A stretch of DNA of 8,852 bases from contig DAIRGS010000290.1 in assembly GCA_036794395.1 (NCBI GenBank), positions 1 to 8,852 on the forward strand, given 5' to 3'. Shown piece by piece: positions 6,572-8,852 of the stretch. The translations under genes and the position numbers were made by a program. The number at the start of each line of letters is the position of its first letter. The first letter of the stretch is position 1. A model generated the notes under the pieces. The model was not told the DNA's origin. It worked only from the letters and a program-made list of their open reading frames with translations, and did not search any database. The stretch comes from DASXMX01 sp036794395 (GTDB lineage Bacteria > Planctomycetota > Phycisphaerae > Tepidisphaerales > Tepidisphaeraceae).

Positions 6572-8716
6572 TTACGGATGCTCGCCATAAAACTTCCATT
6601 CCCCCGGCCCATCAGCCGTGAGCTTCTGATCCGACAGCGCCGCGCGAACCATCGCAATCGGCATCGCGTTCTGCTGAAGCACCGCATCGTGAAACTGGCG
6701 ATCCGTCATTTTCCCCGATCCAACCACTTCCCTCTGAAGCTGCCGCAGTTCCAGCGCGCCCAGCATATATCCCGCCTGATACAGCGGCCCATACGCTCCG
6801 GCAAATGATCGCCTCACCTCAGCCGCCGCATTGTCCGGCTCATGCCCAACCCGATCCACCAGGTAATCCACGCACTGCCGCGGCGACCATTCCCCCAGAT
6901 GAAACTTCAGCGAAAAAACGATTCGCGCACACCGATGCATCCGCCAGAAGAGGAACCCCACCTTCTCCTCGGGAGTCCGGGCGAATCCGCCATCGTATAG
7001 CCGCATCTCCCAATACAAGGCCCATCCCTCAGTCCAGAACGGAGTCGGAAATAAGTTACGATAGGTGCGGTACCGGGCCTGCGCAAATGACTGCGAGTTA
7101 TGCCCCGGAATCAGTTCATGATGCACCGTCGCCCGCGAAAACGCGATGTTGTTTCCGCGCATCGTCTGCATTCGCGCGTCGTAAGGCATCGTGTCGGTCG
7201 GCGCTGCAATCTGAATGAACGCTCCGCCCAGAAAAAAAGGCGAGGTCAATTGCTGCTGCGGCGACAGCATCGTGGCCCGCAAGGTCTCGGCCTGCAATGC
7301 CGGCACCGTCATCATCCCATGGCTGTTCACATACTCGACAGAATCCTTAATCAAATCTCGAATCAACAAAGGCTGCTTCCCCGGCTCCACGTGGGCGTTC
7401 TTCACTTTCTCAACGGCTTTTTTCCACTCATCGCCAATCCCCATCTCGTGCGATGCCTTCAGCATCTCGGCATCGCACCACGCGAACTCCTTCTGCGCAA
7501 TGTCGATCAATTCCTCCGGCGTATACGGAACCATCTCTCCCGTAAGCTCCGCTATCAAAGCCGCCCGCCCGATTGGCGTGCCGCGAATTCCGCTCGCGTC
7601 TTTTGGCGCGCTGATCTTTTCTTTGGGCAGCTTGAGTCGATTCAAATCATGCAACAAACTGTTCTTGAGCAGCAAATAGTCGATCTGCGCATCGTGCGAC
7701 AAGTTCGCAAAGTCGATCGCCGACAGGGCATCCAGCCAGCTTTGGTAAAATTCCGCTTTGCGATTTGCTCGTCGCACTGTCCGGTACCGATCCAAAACGC
7801 CGCGCACCTCGCTCCGTGGAAACGCAATGAGCACCGCCAGGTCCGGCACGTCCGATCCTTCCGCGGCAGCAGGTTGGAGGGGCTTGGCCGTCGCTTCTTC
7901 CGTCGAAGCTTCTGGCGATTTATTTTCCCGTTCGCGCAGGAATTTCGCGTAATCCCCCAGCGATTTATCCAGCTCTTTGTACGGTGCCGCTGCCCACCAG
8001 GTGAACATGGGATCGAACCCGTTATAGAAACTGAACCAGCTTTTGAGATTGGCACGCAGCCCATTGGTGGTTTCCACCGCCGCTGAGGCCATCGGCTTGG
8101 TCAAATGGATTGCGCTCGCCAGTCCGCCATCGGTTTGCGAGGCCTCGATGTCTTTTCGCACTTTAGCGATCTGCCGGATGGATTGATCCAGGACCTCGGC
8201 GGCTTGCTTTCCATCCACCGCATCCATTCTTCGCCACGATTCTTCCAATCCCGTAACCCCCGTTGCGAACGGGACCAACGCCGCGATTTCTCCCTGGACC
8301 TGATCCTGCTGCGCCAGCTCCTTCAACGACGCCTGGATCGAATCGATCATCTTCTTTCGCTCGTCGATCGCCTGACCGGAGAGCTGCGCGACATCGGTCT
8401 TCTCCACTGCTGCGAGCCAGGCCGAGTCGAAGCGCCGCAACCGCTGATGCCGCGTCGGCGAAGACACCACATCATAAAACTGAGTGAGATTCCTCCGATC
8501 CGCATCGTACCGTTGTCGCACCATCGCCAATTCGCTCTGCTTAACCCCCACCAACGCCTTCAAATCCGGCACAAGATCCGCCGGTCGTGACGCGGGCGCG
8601 GTCGTCGAAGCCGTCTGCGTGCTCGTCCCGGCCGTCGGCACGCTGGTTTGCCCCAATGCGCTCGACCCGACAATGCCCAGGGCTGCCCATATCGCAATCG
8701 CCCGACGCGTTTTCAT
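6572..8716 (-). CDS. Exported DUF885-family metallopeptidase-like protein
   Basis: Protein of 714 residues. Residues 1-22 form a signal peptide: basic MKTRR, a hydrophobic core, and a likely cut after SSALG. A Thr/Ala/Ser/Pro-rich linker (about 24-46) follows, as is common in planctomycete exported proteins. The C-terminal half carries the DUF885 (PF05960) zinc-site pattern: HHELIPGHNSQ (H533, E534, H539) and, 30 residues on, TEGWALYWE (E563). The family is thought to consist of secreted or lipoprotein metallopeptidases; substrate specificity is not predictable here. Residues 48-135 resemble residues 290-362, so the helical N-terminal part appears duplicated, and the protein is longer than the roughly 550-600 residues I expect for this family. 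A low-complexity Glu/Ala/Pro linker (265-287) joins the halves. It is the first gene of a probable two-gene unit with the PAP2-like gene. Confidence 0.9.
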   Translation of the reverse strand: MKTRRAIAIWAALGIVGSSALGQTSVPTAGTSTQTASTTAPASRPADLVPDLKALVGVKQSELAMVRQRYDADRRNLTQFYDVVSSPTRHQRLRRFDSAWLAAVEKTDVAQLSGQAIDERKKMIDSIQASLKELAQQDQVQGEIAALVPFATGVTGLEESWRRMDAVDGKQAAEVLDQSIRQIAKVRKDIEASQTDGGLASAIHLTKPMASAAVETTNGLRANLKSWFSFYNGFDPMFTWWAAAPYKELDKSLGDYAKFLRERENKSPEASTEEATAKPLQPAAAEGSDVPDLAVLIAFPRSEVRGVLDRYRTVRRANRKAEFYQSWLDALSAIDFANLSHDAQIDYLLLKNSLLHDLNRLKLPKEKISAPKDASGIRGTPIGRAALIAELTGEMVPYTPEELIDIAQKEFAWCDAEMLKASHEMGIGDEWKKAVEKVKNAHVEPGKQPLLIRDLIKDSVEYVNSHGMMTVPALQAETLRATMLSPQQQLTSPFFLGGAFIQIAAPTDTMPYDARMQTMRGNNIAFSRATVHHELIPGHNSQSFAQARYRTYRNLFPTPFWTEGWALYWEMRLYDGGFARTPEEKVGFLFWRMHRCARIVFSLKFHLGEWSPRQCVDYLVDRVGHEPDNAAAEVRRSFAGAYGPLYQAGYMLGALELRQLQREVVGSGKMTDRQFHDAVLQQNAMPIAMVRAALSDQKLTADGPGEWKFYGEHP

Positions 8717-8721
8717 CGTCG

Positions 8722-8727
8722 CTCCTT
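8722..8727 (-). promoter_or_regulatory. Shine-Dalgarno site of the DUF885 gene
   Basis: AAGGAG on the minus strand, five bases before the ATG at 8714-8716. It is the strongest ribosome site in the window and fixes the start, which also gives a complete signal peptide. Confidence 0.8.
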
Positions 8728-8750
8728 GAATAACAAAATCAGGAATTAAC

Positions 8751-8796
8751 CACAGAGGGCACAGAGGACACAGAGCACACAGAGGAAAACACAGAG
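8751..8796. repeat. CACAGAG short tandem repeat
   Basis: Five copies of CACAGAG begin at 8751, 8760, 8769, 8778 and 8790: four at an exact 9-base step, the fifth after 12 bases. The run is preceded by GAATTAAC and lies 25 to 80 bases upstream of the DUF885 start, in its leader or promoter zone. From general experience, similar strings occur in intergenic DNA of many environmental bacteria; function is unknown. No protein-coding role is supported. Confidence 0.8.
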
Positions 8797-8852
8797 TGGA
8801 ATTTTTAACGTCGAGTAGAGAAGAGGCGCAGTCATGTTTAGACCAATGACTT
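8797..8852. other. Right-edge sequence without a supported gene
   Basis: The final 56 bases hold no recognisable feature. A plus-strand ATG at 8834, preceded by AGAAGAGG about 8 bases upstream, could open a divergent gene, but only six codons are visible, so no call is made. Confidence 0.3.

Noticed and set aside
7100..8086. Plus-strand open frame of 328 codons
   Set aside because: It lies fully antisense to the DUF885 gene, which has a signal peptide, family motifs and a strong ribosome site. The antisense product is Arg/His/Gln-rich with no recognisable motif.
8105..8590. Plus-strand open frame of 161 codons
   Set aside because: Antisense to the N-terminal part of the DUF885 gene; no motif and an implausible composition.
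8746..8835. Minus-strand 29-codon frame across the CACAGAG repeat, giving a Leu-Cys-Val-rich peptide
   Set aside because: The composition simply reflects reading the tandem repeat; there is no ribosome site support.

Overview
The window looks like chromosomal DNA of a planctomycete, probably of the Phycisphaerae/Tepidisphaerales type. The main evidence is the N-terminus of the largest protein, which carries the sequence LEPRLLL (LEPR-XLL motif), a hallmark of large exported planctomycete proteins. A Thr/Ala/Pro-rich stretch of the form TAPASRP follows the signal peptide of the second enzyme, and GC content looks fairly high. All three recognisable genes lie on the minus strand, so transcription runs from the right edge towards the left edge.

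Right part (8852 to 5816): a short leader with a CACAGAG tandem repeat precedes an exported 714-residue DUF885-family metallopeptidase-like protein with a good Shine-Dalgarno sequence. After a 54-base gap comes a 233-residue membrane protein of the PAP2 / sphingomyelin-synthase-like lipid phosphatase fold. The two are probably cotranscribed.

Middle (5815 to 5330): 486 bases without a convincing gene. It holds two imperfect inverted repeats and a weak candidate promoter for the next gene.

Left part (5329 to 1): one uninterrupted minus-strand frame of 1776 codons that runs off the left edge, so its C-terminus is missing. I read it codon by codon and found no stop. From the N-terminus it encodes the LEPR-XLL motif, a purple-acid-phosphatase-like metallophosphatase with all five metal-binding motifs, two fibronectin type III (FN3) domains, a second and unrelated PF04185-type phosphoesterase domain, a third FN3 domain, a bacterial Ig-like domain, and at least ten YDG repeats. 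The last nine YDG repeats are locked at exactly 258 bp each. The plan is that of a secreted or surface-displayed enzyme on a long repetitive stalk.

A shared theme is export and phosphoester chemistry: two phosphoesterase folds in one surface protein, a membrane lipid-phosphatase fold next door, and an exported peptidase. A joint role, for example in scavenging phosphate and peptides outside the cell, is inference only. The most unusual item is the two-phosphatase giant protein, whose second phosphatase domain appears to have lost key catalytic residues.
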